Of a stretch of 64,000 nucleotides of DNA, positions 38,541 through 48,211 are shown in pieces. The notes beneath the pieces were generated by a model. It was not told where the DNA came from. It was given only the letters and a program-made list of their open reading frames with translations, and did no database searches. Made by a program: the position numbers and the translations under genes. Every line of letters starts with the position of its first letter. Positions within the stretch are counted from its first letter, which is position 1. The stretch is from assembly GCF_019733395.1 (NCBI RefSeq), contig NZ_JAIHOO010000001.1, forward strand, positions 62,001 through 126,000, given 5' to 3'. Source of the DNA: Lysobacter sp. BMK333-48F3. GTDB lineage: Bacteria > Pseudomonadota > Gammaproteobacteria > Xanthomonadales > Xanthomonadaceae.

Positions 38541-40796
38541 TCAGATCTCGAACCGGTACGACAGTTTGACCAGGAACTGTTCGTCGTCGCGCAGCTCGAA
38601 CGCATCGGAGAACTCGCGTCCGACCCGGGTCGAACGCGGGCCTTCCTCGAACAGCTCGCCGCCGCGCACGTAAGCCAGGTACAGGTAGGACAGCGGCGCC
38701 AGCTCGTAGCGATAGCGGATCTGGAAGCCCAGATTGCTCAGGCTGAAATCCGGAATCTCCTCGTCTACCGCCAGCGGCCGCCCGCGCGGATCGACCCGGT
38801 AGGCTTGCTTGAGCCTGGCGTCCATGCCGATCGCTTCCAGGCGCACGCGCAGCTCCTGCTTGTCGTCGATGAACCACTGCAGGCCGGCATTGAGATTGAG
38901 CGCATCGGAGCGGAACGCGCCGAGCCGGTTGCCGCCGCGCCACAGCAGCCAGTCGGGGTTGTGGCTGTACTCCATGCCGGCGAACAGCAGCAGCCGGTCG
39001 CTGACCTGGTAGTTCGGTTCCAGGTAGATCCGGGTCTGGCCCTCGTCGATGCCGCCCAGGCTCTCGGCGCTGTAGTTCAGCTCGGCGCTCAGCGACCAGG
39101 GGCTGTCGCCGCGGCGCGGACGCAGGCGCTCGTAGCTGAAGTACAACCGCTCGGGCAGGCGCAGCACGCCGTTGCCGCGGGTGATCAGATCGTCGTAACC
39201 GGAGCTCCACAGCCCCAGCTCGACGAACTCGTTGCCGCCATCGCGCAGTTCGCTGCGGCGGTTGACCGCGACCGCGTCGGCGATGTGCACGCCGTCGTCG
39301 CTGTAGCGGCGCGAGGCGGCGTAGTGCCAGTCGTGCGAGGCATAGGACGAAGTCGCCGGCAAGTCGGTCACCCGCCGGCCGAGGTCGTAGCGCAGGTAGT
39401 TGAAGTTGTTGCGCTCCAGATAGCCGAAGTCGTTGAGCTGCAGGCGCTTGCCCAGGTGCAGGCCGTACAGCTGCTGGCGCCAGCCGCCGCCCATGTCGTA
39501 GTCGATGCGGATCTGGCCGCCGCTGTCGCGCGCGTTGCGGCCGTTGTGCTCGACGTCGGAAGCGACCACCGCGCTGCGGATCGCCCATCGCGAATTCGGG
39601 CTCCAGCGCTGGTCGAACTCGTAGACGTTGGCGCTGCGGTCCTGGAACGGCCGCACCACCCGGGTCGCCATCGCGCCGAAGCCGAAGCGCTCGAAGTCGC
39701 GGGTCGCGCGCAGGGCGTAGAAGTCGCGCCCGACCTCGTCGCCCTCGCTGGCCGCGAACAGGCCGTAGTTGAAGCCGCCGGCGCTGCCGTTGAGCTTGAT
39801 CGCCGCGGTCACGTCGCCCGAGCCGTTGCCGTCGTCGGCGCGCGCGCCGACCCGGCGGGTGTAGATCAGCCGGCTATTGGAGTTGTAGGAGCCGAATTGG
39901 ACGTCGAAGAAGCTCTGGTTCTCGGTGAAGAACGGCCGCTTGTCGCTGAAGAAGGTCTCGGTGGCGCTGAAGTTGACCGTCAGCTCGTCGCTTTCGACCT
40001 GGCCGAAATCCGGGTTCAGGGTGGCGCTGAGCTGGAACTTGCCGCTCGGCTTCCAGAACAGGTCGGCGCCGGCGTCGAAATCGCTGTCGCGGCCGACGAA
40101 ATCGCCGACCCCGACCACGTAGGGCGTGATCGCCAGCAGCGATTGCTTGTACGCCGGCACCTCGACCCGGTTGAACGTGGACAGGAAGCGCGCCTCGTTG
40201 TAGTGCACCGCCGGCCAGGAAGCGCGCTCGCCGGTCGAGGCGATGACCCGGTCGAGCTGGATGCCGAGGTTGCGGGTGCCGTCGCCGGCCTCGCGCATCG
40301 GCGCGATATGCCAGGGAATCAGCATCTCCGCCGACCAGCCGTCGGCGTCCTCGCTGGTGGCGTGGCGCCAGTCGCCGTCCCAGTCGTCGTTGAACTGGTT
40401 TTCGCTGGTGATGGTGGCGTCGACGATGCTGTTGGCCAGGCTCACGGTGAAGTTGTAGCCGGCGCGGCCGTCGCCGTCGAAGTCCACGTACAGGTTGACC
40501 CGGTCGACGGTGCCGTTGCCGTCGCGCTGGGTGCGCTGGCGCAGGCGCGGCACGCCGGCCGGCTGGTGGTTGCGAAAACCGATCGCCAGGCCTTCGGGGG
40601 TGGCCAGCAGCCAGGCTTCGGTGGCCTGCGAGGCCGGCTGGCGCGACAACGGCTGGGTCAGGCGGAAGTCGTCGATGCGCTGGGCGCCGCGCCATTCCTC
40701 CGGATCGATGCGGCCGTCGACTTCGACGGCGCAGGCGGCGGGCGCAGCGAACGCCGCAGCGGTCGCAAGCAGGCAGGGCAACAGAGGAATACGCAT
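38541..40796 (-). CDS. DUF5916 outer-membrane protein with CBM9-like N-terminal domain
   Basis: The product has 751 residues. A signal peptide (MRIPLLPCLLATAAAFAAPAACA) precedes a carbohydrate-family-9-like domain (VDGRIDPEEWRGAQRIDDF, WSAEMLIPW) at about 24-215. The rest is the DUF5916 domain, rich in alternating aromatic strands and ending LVKLSYRFEI, like an outer-membrane barrel. GQVESDELTVNFSATETFFSDKRPFF is the strongest family block. The role is unknown, possibly glycan or protein-assembly related. It is a single gene. Confidence 0.88.
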   Translation of the reverse strand: MRIPLLPCLLATAAAFAAPAACAVEVDGRIDPEEWRGAQRIDDFRLTQPLSRQPASQATEAWLLATPEGLAIGFRNHQPAGVPRLRQRTQRDGNGTVDRVNLYVDFDGDGRAGYNFTVSLANSIVDATITSENQFNDDWDGDWRHATSEDADGWSAEMLIPWHIAPMREAGDGTRNLGIQLDRVIASTGERASWPAVHYNEARFLSTFNRVEVPAYKQSLLAITPYVVGVGDFVGRDSDFDAGADLFWKPSGKFQLSATLNPDFGQVESDELTVNFSATETFFSDKRPFFTENQSFFDVQFGSYNSNSRLIYTRRVGARADDGNGSGDVTAAIKLNGSAGGFNYGLFAASEGDEVGRDFYALRATRDFERFGFGAMATRVVRPFQDRSANVYEFDQRWSPNSRWAIRSAVVASDVEHNGRNARDSGGQIRIDYDMGGGWRQQLYGLHLGKRLQLNDFGYLERNNFNYLRYDLGRRVTDLPATSSYASHDWHYAASRRYSDDGVHIADAVAVNRRSELRDGGNEFVELGLWSSGYDDLITRGNGVLRLPERLYFSYERLRPRRGDSPWSLSAELNYSAESLGGIDEGQTRIYLEPNYQVSDRLLLFAGMEYSHNPDWLLWRGGNRLGAFRSDALNLNAGLQWFIDDKQELRVRLEAIGMDARLKQAYRVDPRGRPLAVDEEIPDFSLSNLGFQIRYRYELAPLSYLYLAYVRGGELFEEGPRSTRVGREFSDAFELRDDEQFLVKLSYRFEI

Positions 40797-40984
40797 GGGA
40801 CGGCACCGGAAAGCGGACTGACCGCCTCGCTGCGCGCTTTTTGCCGGCGCCGGCGATGGCGGACCGCGACGGGGTCCGTCGCGATGCCGCGCAGACTAGC
40901 CGTGCCGCGCCTTTGCGCCGCATGGCGTAAGTCATGGCAACCTTTGCCCGCACCGCTGCATCTGTGCCTGCAGCGGCGCCCGGA

Positions 40985-42247
40985 TCAGGGTGCGGTGGCG
41001 TCGTGGGTGACGAAGGCCGCCTCGCCCGCCGGCAGTTCCATCCAGTCCGGATGGGCCAGGGCGCGGGCGATGTCGCCCTGCCCCGACAGCCAGTGCTCGC
41101 GCATCGCCACCCGGCCAAACTGGTAGTCCTTGAAGTGGCCGATCCGGGCGCGGTCGCGGTAGATCAGGTGGATCACGCTGTAGCGGCGGTCGCAGGCCAG
41201 TTCGGCGGCGTGCTGCGCCCAGGGATTGCTCGCGCGCACGTCCTCGGGGATCTCCTCCAGCAGCTCGCGCAGCAGCCGGCGGTAATGCTGGAACACGCGC
41301 TGGGTGTCGGTGATCAGGCGGGTGCGGCTGGAGTACTGGATTTCCTTCTGCCGCTCGGCCACGTCGAGCAGGTTCTGCGGCAGCTCGCCGCGCGCGTTCC
41401 ACAGGTCGACCTGGAACACCAGGGTGTGGCGCCGCGGCGACGAGGCCAGCACGTGCGACAGCGGCGTGTTCGAGACCAGGCCGCCGTCCCAGTAGAACTC
41501 GCCGTCGATCTCGACCGCCGGAAACGCCGGCGGCAGCGCGCCGGAGGCGAGGATGTGGCGGGCGTCGATGCGGGTCCGGCTGCTGTCGAAGTACTCCAGG
41601 TTGCCGGTGCGCACGTTGACCGCGCCGACCGAGACCCGGATGCCGTCGTGGTTGAGGCGGTCGAAATCGACCAGCCGCTCGAGGGTGGCGATCATCGGCG
41701 AGGTGTCGTACCAGCTCGGCTGGCCGGCCCCGGAGGCGGCGCCGAACAGGCCGGTCGGGTCTTCGCCGAGCCAGGCGCGCGGCCGATAGAAACCGCGCTG
41801 TCCCTCGACCAGGGCGCGCCAGGCTTCCCAGGTGTCGAGCCAGGCGCGGGTATCGGCGTCGAGGTCGGCGAAGCGCGCCTCCTGGCCCAGGGTGGTGGCC
41901 GGGAACAGGTTGGGCTGCGAGATCGTGTCCCAGAACTCGCGCAGGGCCTGCAGGCGCTTCTCGGGCGGATTGCCGGCGATGATCGCGGTGTTGAAGGCGC
42001 CGATGGAGATGCCGGCGATCCAGTTCGGGGCGATGCCGGCCTCGTGCAGGCCCTGGTAGACCCCGGCCTGGTAAGCGCCGAGGGCGCCGCCGCCCTGCAG
42101 CACCAGGGCGATGTTTTCCGGCAGCGAGGGCTTGGGTTCGCGCCGTGGGCGCGCGGCCGGCGCCGCGGGGTCGCGCTGGGGCGGCTCGCCCGCAGAGGCG
42201 CGCGTAGCGCGGGAGACGGGGCGGCCGGTGGAGCGCTTGCTGGGCAT
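40985..42247 (-). CDS. Patatin-like phospholipase with DUF3734 C-terminal region
   Basis: The product has 420 residues. The catalytic dyad is Ser81 in GISIG and Asp254 in DGG; the oxyanion loop GGGALG is at 52-57. The C-terminal third (RIGHFKDYQFGRVAMREHWLSGQGDIARAL) is the DUF3734 extension found in patatins near polyhydroxybutyrate genes. There is no signal peptide; the first 40 residues are Arg/Pro/Ala-rich and disordered. It lies downstream of 3-hydroxybutyrate dehydrogenase in the same direction, which suggests a link to PHB granule or lipid turnover. Confidence 0.9.
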   Translation of the reverse strand: MPSKRSTGRPVSRATRASAGEPPQRDPAAPAARPRREPKPSLPENIALVLQGGGALGAYQAGVYQGLHEAGIAPNWIAGISIGAFNTAIIAGNPPEKRLQALREFWDTISQPNLFPATTLGQEARFADLDADTRAWLDTWEAWRALVEGQRGFYRPRAWLGEDPTGLFGAASGAGQPSWYDTSPMIATLERLVDFDRLNHDGIRVSVGAVNVRTGNLEYFDSSRTRIDARHILASGALPPAFPAVEIDGEFYWDGGLVSNTPLSHVLASSPRRHTLVFQVDLWNARGELPQNLLDVAERQKEIQYSSRTRLITDTQRVFQHYRRLLRELLEEIPEDVRASNPWAQHAAELACDRRYSVIHLIYRDRARIGHFKDYQFGRVAMREHWLSGQGDIARALAHPDWMELPAGEAAFVTHDATAP

Positions 42248-42344
42248 TGCGGGTGTCTCTTGGCAGCGTCGTTGCGGTTGGCGCCTATCTTGCGGTGCGC
42301 TCGCGGCGGCGCCGTGAAGACTCGCATTGGGGCTAGGGCAAATC

Positions 42345-42375
42345 CCCCCTGCCCCCCTTTTTTCAAAGGGGGGAA
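42345..42375. repeat. C5/G5 palindromic repeat, single copy
   Basis: CCCCCCTTTTTTCAAAGGGGGG can fold into a hairpin and belongs to the same family as the array at 52031-52390. It lies between bdhA and the patatin gene. Confidence 0.8.
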
Positions 42376-42426
42376 CTGCACGGTACTTGGAGGGGGCGCC
42401 GGTGGCGGCTTACTGCGGGTGGCGGT

Positions 42427-43227
42427 TTACTGCATGTACCAGCCGTGGCTGACCACGATGCTCTGCCCGGTCAGCGCCGCGCTGGGGAATTCGGCCAGGA
42501 AGCGCACCGTCTTGGCCACGTCCTCGACGGTGGTGAATACGCCGTCGACGGTGTTGCCGAGCATGACCTTCTTGATCACCTCGTCCTCGCTGATCCCCAG
42601 CTCCTTGGCCTGTTCGGGGATCTGCTTGTCGACCAGCGGCGTGCGCACGAAGCCCGGGCAGACCACGTGGCTGCGCACGCCGTGCTTGGCGCCTTCCTTG
42701 GCCAGCACCCGCGACAGGCCGAGCAGGCCGTGCTTGGCGGTGACGTAGGCCGACTTCAGCGGCGAGGCCTCGTGCGAGTGCACCGAGCCCATGTAGATCA
42801 CGGTGCCGCCGCGGCTCTGGCCCGAACCGTTGTCTTTGTACATGTGCGGCAGCGCCGCCTTGGTGGTCAGGAAGGCGCCGTCGAGGTGGATCGCCAGCAT
42901 CTTCTTCCAGTCGCCGAAGGCGTAGTTCTCGATCGGGTTGACGATCTGGATGCCGGCGTTGGAGACCAGGATGTCGATGCCGCCGAGTTCGGCGGCCACG
43001 CGCGCGATGCCGGCGTTGACCGCGGCCTCGTCGGTGACGTTCATGGCCACGCCGATCGCCCGCCCGCCCTGGGCGACGATCTCGTCGGCGGTCGCCTGGG
43101 CGCCGGCCTGATTGAGGTCGGCGATCGCGACCGCTGCGCCGCCGCGCGCCAGTTCGAAGGCGATTTCCTTGCCGATGCCGCTGGCGGCTCCGGTGACGAC
43201 GGCGACTTTGCCTTGGATCGAGCTCAT
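42427..43227 (-). CDS. bdhA: 3-hydroxybutyrate dehydrogenase
   Basis: The product is a 266-residue short-chain dehydrogenase that interconverts 3-hydroxybutyrate and acetoacetate with NAD. The cofactor motif TGAASGIG is at 12-19 and the catalytic residues are S148, Y161 and K165 (SAYVTAKHG). The C-terminus ([31 protein letters not shown]) is typical of this enzyme. The ATG at 43227 has AGGAG upstream; the reading frame extends 20 codons further without conservation. It probably leads a two-gene unit with the patatin. Confidence 0.93.
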   Translation of the reverse strand: MSSIQGKVAVVTGAASGIGKEIAFELARGGAAVAIADLNQAGAQATADEIVAQGGRAIGVAMNVTDEAAVNAGIARVAAELGGIDILVSNAGIQIVNPIENYAFGDWKKMLAIHLDGAFLTTKAALPHMYKDNGSGQSRGGTVIYMGSVHSHEASPLKSAYVTAKHGLLGLSRVLAKEGAKHGVRSHVVCPGFVRTPLVDKQIPEQAKELGISEDEVIKKVMLGNTVDGVFTTVEDVAKTVRFLAEFPSAALTGQSIVVSHGWYMQ

Positions 43228-43469
43228 GGGGACTCCTGGTCGAGACGGAAGGGAGAGGTCGGCGCAGCGCCGGCGCAACCGGGCCATTGTCGCCGCCGCA
43301 AGTGATCGCGGCGTTGCGGCCTATGCAGCGCAGTGTTCCGTCGACGCGCCACGGTGACCATCGGACCTTCGTACCCGCCCCGGCTTTGCCGGGTCTGTCG
43401 GATCTGCCGGGAACGCCGACATTCAACCCACCCCAGCCGCGGCCGTTGCCTTTGCCAGTGCCTTTGCCG

Positions 43470-43708
43470 TGAAGAGCTTGGCGCGGGACCGAACTCGCGA
43501 GAACGCCCTGAAGCCCCGGAGGGCGGCCCGCAGGGATGCGGGCCGTGCGCAGCCAGGCCAGGGATGGCCTGTGCGGAGCAGCCCGGCGCGAGCCTCGTCC
43601 CATAGTGGCTTTTGATTCGAAACAGCCATGGCGTTTTCTTTGGTTACTTTCTTTGTCGCCTTGGACAAAGAAAGTGACCCGGCCGCTTGCGGACGGAAGC
43701 TTTGCTTT
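43470..43708. repeat. Structured dispersed repeat, copy B (239 bp)
   Basis: It carries the same hairpin order as copy A. The stem at 43525-43544 reads GGCCCGCA/TGCGGGCC; relative to copy A one G-C pair has become C-G on both arms, a compensatory change. The 15-bp stem (43643-43678) is unchanged. It is preceded by degenerate TTTGCC hexamers in place of TTGCTG. Confidence 0.88.
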
Positions 43709-43750
43709 TGAGGCCTTCGAATACAGGCGCCGCGAGACCGCAGTAGCGCG

Positions 43751-43860
43751 GTCGCGGCTTACGCCGCTCCTACAGGGGCTTAGGACAAAGACGCGGCGAA
43801 CGGGCGCGATGGCGGCGCGGCTTGTGACCGAAGGACATCCCTGCGGGGCGTCGCTCCTAC
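43751..43860. repeat. Short and long REP elements
   Basis: A short inverted REP occurs at 43751-43774, and a long variant (CGCGGCTTGTGACCGAAGGA to GTCGCTCCTAC) at about 43816-43860. Confidence 0.8.
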
Positions 43861-43932
43861 CCCGCGACGGTTCGGGCCTCGATGAGCGAAGCCCGGTGCG
43901 GCACCGCGCCGGGAAAGCCTCAATCCTTCTTC

Positions 43933-44478
43933 TCAATCCTTCTTCTTGCCCTTCTTGTCCTTCTTCTTTTTCTTGTCCTTCTTCTTGTCCTTGTCTTTCT
44001 TCTTTTTCTTGTCCTTCTTCGGCTGCAGCATCGTGCCGGTGCAGTCCGGCGAACCGCAGCGGCACTCCCAGATCTTCTTCAGTTCCTTGGTGTGCTTTTC
44101 GGCCAGGGTAATGCCGTAGTTGTAGGCCAGTTCCTCGCCCGGGGCGATGTCGCGGACCGCCTCGATGAACACCTTGTCCTGGCGGCGGTCGTCGCCGTCG
44201 TCCTCTTCCAGCACCGCCTCGCAATTGGGCGAACAGCTGTGGTTGATCCAGCGCGCCGTATTGCCCTCGTAGTTGGCGTCGATCACGTACTCGTCGTTGA
44301 GCGTGAACAGGAAGGTATGGCCGGAATCGGCATCGCCCGTGTCGCCGGCGTCGGCTTCCTCGTGGGTGCGGCGGCGGCCCTTGTACTCGATGACGCGTTC
44401 GCCCTTGGCGATCGGGGCGACGGCGAATACGCCGTTGCCGTGGATGGCGGAACGACGGGCGGCGATCTTGCGCGGCAT
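43933..44478 (-). CDS. SET-domain protein lysine methyltransferase with lysine-rich tail
   Basis: The product has 181 residues. The SET motifs are complete: HGNGVFA, NHSCSPNC at 79-86 and ELAYNYG at 116-122, followed by a post-SET zinc cluster (C139, C141, C146). It should transfer methyl groups from S-adenosylmethionine to protein lysines. Residues 154-181 are 21 Lys, 6 Asp and 1 Gly, a tail like that of DNA-compacting proteins, encoded by a CTT/TTC-rich tract. The ATG at 44478 is chosen because sequence upstream is non-conserved. The target is unknown. Confidence 0.9.
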   Translation of the reverse strand: MPRKIAARRSAIHGNGVFAVAPIAKGERVIEYKGRRRTHEEADAGDTGDADSGHTFLFTLNDEYVIDANYEGNTARWINHSCSPNCEAVLEEDDGDDRRQDKVFIEAVRDIAPGEELAYNYGITLAEKHTKELKKIWECRCGSPDCTGTMLQPKKDKKKKKDKDKKKDKKKKKDKKGKKKD

Positions 44479-44647
44479 AGCGAATCCCAGAATGACGAAC
44501 GGCCATTCTGACCCAGCTCGCCGGGCGGCCGCCATCGCCGCCGACCAGGCTTGCGCGCCAGAGGCCGCATCGGCGGGCCGCCCCACCGCGCCGGCCCAGC
44601 GGGCCGGGCCCGTCGGCCAACGGCATGAATCGCGCAAAACCGCCCGC

Positions 44648-44685
44648 TTGGCCCGGCCGGGATAAAAACGTACAATTTCGGTACG
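44648..44685 (+). promoter_or_regulatory. Promoter and probable Rrf2 operator of the suf operon
   Basis: TTGGCC (44648-44653), 17 bases, then TACAAT (44671-44676) make a sigma-70 promoter. The inverted repeat CGTAC-N7-GTACG (44669-44685) covers the -10 box, as expected for repression by the first gene product. Confidence 0.7.
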
Positions 44686-44710
44686 AATTACCCTCCCCGC
44701 GCCCAGACCG

Positions 44711-45184
44711 ATGCTCCGCGTCACCAAGCTCACCGATTACGCCACGGTCGTCCTGACCGTGCTCGCGGCCCAGTCCCAGACCGGGCCGGAGCGCGTGCTG
44801 AGCGCGGCCGAGCTGGCCGAGCGCTCGGGGCTGGAGGCGCCGACGGTCAGCAAGCTGCTCAAGCCGCTGGCCCAGGCCGGCCTGGTCGAGGGCTTCCGCG
44901 GCGCCAACGGCGGGTATCGCCTGGCCCGCGCGGCCGACGAGATCGGCCTGATCGAAATAGTCGAAGCCATGGAAGGACCGCTCGGCATGACCGAGTGCAG
45001 CGTGCACGAAGGCAACTGCGGCCTGGAGCGGCAGTGCGGCGTGCGCGCCAACTGGCGGCGCATCAACGACGTGGTCGTCGAGGCGCTGCGCAACGTGACC
45101 CTGGCCCAGATGCTGGCCCCGGACGCTTCGTTTTCATCCGCAACCCCCGGCCGGCGCATCGACCTGCGCCTGGCCAGCGCATAG
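44711..45184 (+). CDS. Rrf2 family regulator of the SUF system
   Basis: The product has 157 residues. The winged helix (LTDYATVVLTVLAAQS, LAERSGLEAPTVSKLLKPLAQAGLVEGFRGANGGYRLAR) is followed by three cysteines, C96, C103 and C109, spaced like the [2Fe-2S] ligands of IscR. By analogy it senses cluster status and represses the operon. An inverted repeat over its own -10 box supports autoregulation. It is the first gene of the suf operon, 15 bases before sufB. It matches the group annotated as SUF system Fe-S cluster assembly regulators. Confidence 0.93.
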   Translation: MLRVTKLTDYATVVLTVLAAQSQTGPERVLSAAELAERSGLEAPTVSKLLKPLAQAGLVEGFRGANGGYRLARAADEIGLIEIVEAMEGPLGMTECSVHEGNCGLERQCGVRANWRRINDVVVEALRNVTLAQMLAPDASFSSATPGRRIDLRLASA

Positions 45185-45199
45185 ACAGTAGGCAGCCGC

Positions 45200-46690
45200 A
45201 TGGCCACCGACATCCGTTCCACGTCCGCTCCGGCGGGCGACATCGCCAATCGTCCGCTTCAGAACGAAGCGATCCACGAGCAGCTCGGCCGTCGCTACGA
45301 GGCCGGCTTCGTCACCGACATCGAGTCCGACAGCCTGCCGCCGGGCCTGGACGAGGACACCATCCGCGCCCTGTCGGCGAAGAAGAACGAGCCGGAGTGG
45401 ATGACCCAGTGGCGCCTGGCCGCCTACCGGCACTGGCTGACCATGCCGATGCCGCATTGGGCCAAGCTCAACATCGCCCCGATCGACTTCCAGGCGCTGA
45501 GCTACTACAGCGCGCCCAAGGCCAAGTACAAGTCGCTGGACGAGGTGCCCGAAGAACTGCTCGAGACCTACGACAAGCTCGGCGTGCCGCTGCACGAACG
45601 CGCGCGCCTGGCCGGCGTCGCCGTGGACGCGGTGTTCGACTCGGTCTCGGTCGGCACCACCTTCCGCAAGGAGCTGGCCGAGAAAGGCATCGTCTTCTGC
45701 TCGATGTCCGAGGCCATCCGCGAGCACCCCGAGCTGGTGCAGAAGTACCTCGGCAGCGTCGTGCCGGTCGGCGACAACTATTTCGCCGCGCTCAATTCGG
45801 CGGTGTTCTCCGACGGCAGCTTCGTGTTCATCCCCAAGGGCGTGCGCTGCCCGATGGAGTTGAGCACCTATTTCCGCATCAACGCCGGCCACACCGGCCA
45901 GTTCGAGCGCACCCTGATCGTGTGCGAGGACCAGGCCTACGTGTCCTACCTGGAAGGCTGCACCGCGCCGATGCGCGACGAGAACCAGCTGCACGCGGCG
46001 GTGGTCGAGCTGGTCGCGCTGGAAGACGCCGAGATCAAGTACTCGACGGTGCAGAACTGGTACCCGGGCGACGAGGAAGGCCGCGGCGGCATCTACAACT
46101 TCGTCACCAAGCGCGGCGAATGCCGCGGCGCGCGCAGCAAGATCAGCTGGACCCAGGTCGAGACCGGTTCGGCGATCACCTGGAAGTACCCCAGCTGCGT
46201 GCTGCTCGGCGACGACTCGGTGGGCGAGTTCTACTCGGTGGCGCTGACCCACCACCGCCAGCAGGCCGATACCGGCACCAAGATGATCCACATCGGCAAG
46301 CGCACCAAGTCGAAGATCATCAGCAAGGGCATCAGCGCCGGGCGCGGCCAGAACACCTACCGCGGCCTGGTGAGAGTGGAGAAGCACGCCGCCGGCGCGC
46401 GCAACCACACCCAGTGCGACAGCCTGCTGATCGGCAAGAAGTGCGGCGCGCACACCTTCCCCTACATCGAGGTCAAGCACCCCGACGCCACCGTCGAGCA
46501 CGAGGCCACCACCTCCAAGATCAGCGAGGACCAGCTGTTCTACTGCCGCTCGCGCGGCATCGGCGAGGAAGACGCGGTGTCGATGATCGTCGACGGCTTC
46601 TGCAAGAGCGTGTTCCGCGAGTTGCCGATGGAGTTCGCGGTCGAGGCCAAGAAGCTGCTGGAAGTGTCGCTGGAAGGGTCGGTCGGATGA
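45200..46690 (+). CDS. sufB: Fe-S cluster assembly scaffold protein SufB
   Basis: The product is a 496-residue scaffold that assembles Fe-S clusters with SufC and SufD. Signatures are [53 protein letters not shown] and [20 protein letters not shown], with the conserved cysteine in NHTQCDSLL. Length is normal. Its TGA overlaps the ATG of a lipoprotein-like gene that separates it from sufC, an unusual insertion. Confidence 0.97.
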   Translation: MATDIRSTSAPAGDIANRPLQNEAIHEQLGRRYEAGFVTDIESDSLPPGLDEDTIRALSAKKNEPEWMTQWRLAAYRHWLTMPMPHWAKLNIAPIDFQALSYYSAPKAKYKSLDEVPEELLETYDKLGVPLHERARLAGVAVDAVFDSVSVGTTFRKELAEKGIVFCSMSEAIREHPELVQKYLGSVVPVGDNYFAALNSAVFSDGSFVFIPKGVRCPMELSTYFRINAGHTGQFERTLIVCEDQAYVSYLEGCTAPMRDENQLHAAVVELVALEDAEIKYSTVQNWYPGDEEGRGGIYNFVTKRGECRGARSKISWTQVETGSAITWKYPSCVLLGDDSVGEFYSVALTHHRQQADTGTKMIHIGKRTKSKIISKGISAGRGQNTYRGLVRVEKHAAGARNHTQCDSLLIGKKCGAHTFPYIEVKHPDATVEHEATTSKISEDQLFYCRSRGIGEEDAVSMIVDGFCKSVFRELPMEFAVEAKKLLEVSLEGSVG

Positions 46691-47379
46691 GCCGCGCCGC
46701 CCCGTCCGCGCTGGCGGCCCTGCTGACCGCGGCGCTCGCGGCCTGCGCCCCGGCGCCGGAAGCCGCCGCTCCCGCGGCGAAGCCGGAGCCGGCCCAGCCC
46801 TCGGCCCCGCCGAAGCCGGCGCAACCGGCCGCGCCGTCGGCCGACGAGCGAGCGGCCGCCGCGCCCGCCGAGGCGCCGATCGCGCCGCCGGGCTCGATCA
46901 AGCATGTCCTGGCCGCGGGCGAGTACCTGCTGCCGTTCACCATCGATCCCAAGCACGAAAACGTCCGCGATCCGCGCGTACTGCAATGGAGCGAGCATCC
47001 CTGCGGCGCGACCCCGTACGCGCGGGTGCGCGCGATGCCGCTGAACGACGGATTGCTGCTCGCCGACGACGTGATCGAGTTCGGCGACGGCGGCAAGGAA
47101 CTGCGCCGCTGGAGCAAGCCGTTCGAGGCCGACGTGGCCGCGATCGACGGCGAGCGCCTGCGCCTGCGCGTGCTCGACGGCAACGGCGCCGAACAGGTGC
47201 TGTGGACCGACCCGGCCGGTACCCTTGCCGCGGCGCAGGACGCCGTCGCGGCCGAACCGCGCCTGCTCGATTGCCCGACCTTGAAGGCCTTCGCAGATTC
47301 CGACTACCTGCAGTGCTACGAGTACGTCGACGCCGGCGGCGGCAAGCGCAAGCTGGCCTACGAAGGCGTCTGCACCTGA
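46687..47379 (+). CDS. Putative lipoprotein inserted between sufB and sufC
   Basis: The product has 230 residues. A short leader ends in the lipobox LAAC (Cys20). A Pro/Ala-rich linker runs from 21 to 70. The globular domain ([32 protein letters not shown]) has four cysteines ([32 protein letters not shown] at the end), suggesting disulfides in the periplasm. The ATG overlaps the sufB stop, so it is cotranslated with a cytoplasmic Fe-S machine despite being exported. I do not recognise the family. Confidence 0.8.
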   Translation: MSRAAPSALAALLTAALAACAPAPEAAAPAAKPEPAQPSAPPKPAQPAAPSADERAAAAPAEAPIAPPGSIKHVLAAGEYLLPFTIDPKHENVRDPRVLQWSEHPCGATPYARVRAMPLNDGLLLADDVIEFGDGGKELRRWSKPFEADVAAIDGERLRLRVLDGNGAEQVLWTDPAGTLAAAQDAVAAEPRLLDCPTLKAFADSDYLQCYEYVDAGGGKRKLAYEGVCT

Positions 47380-47446
47380 GCGCGGCCCCGCCCGTCACCG
47401 CCCCATACCGGCGCCGCAGGCGCCACCCCGATTCCCGGAACCTCTC

Positions 47447-48207
<761 letters not shown>

Positions 48208-48211
<4 letters not shown>

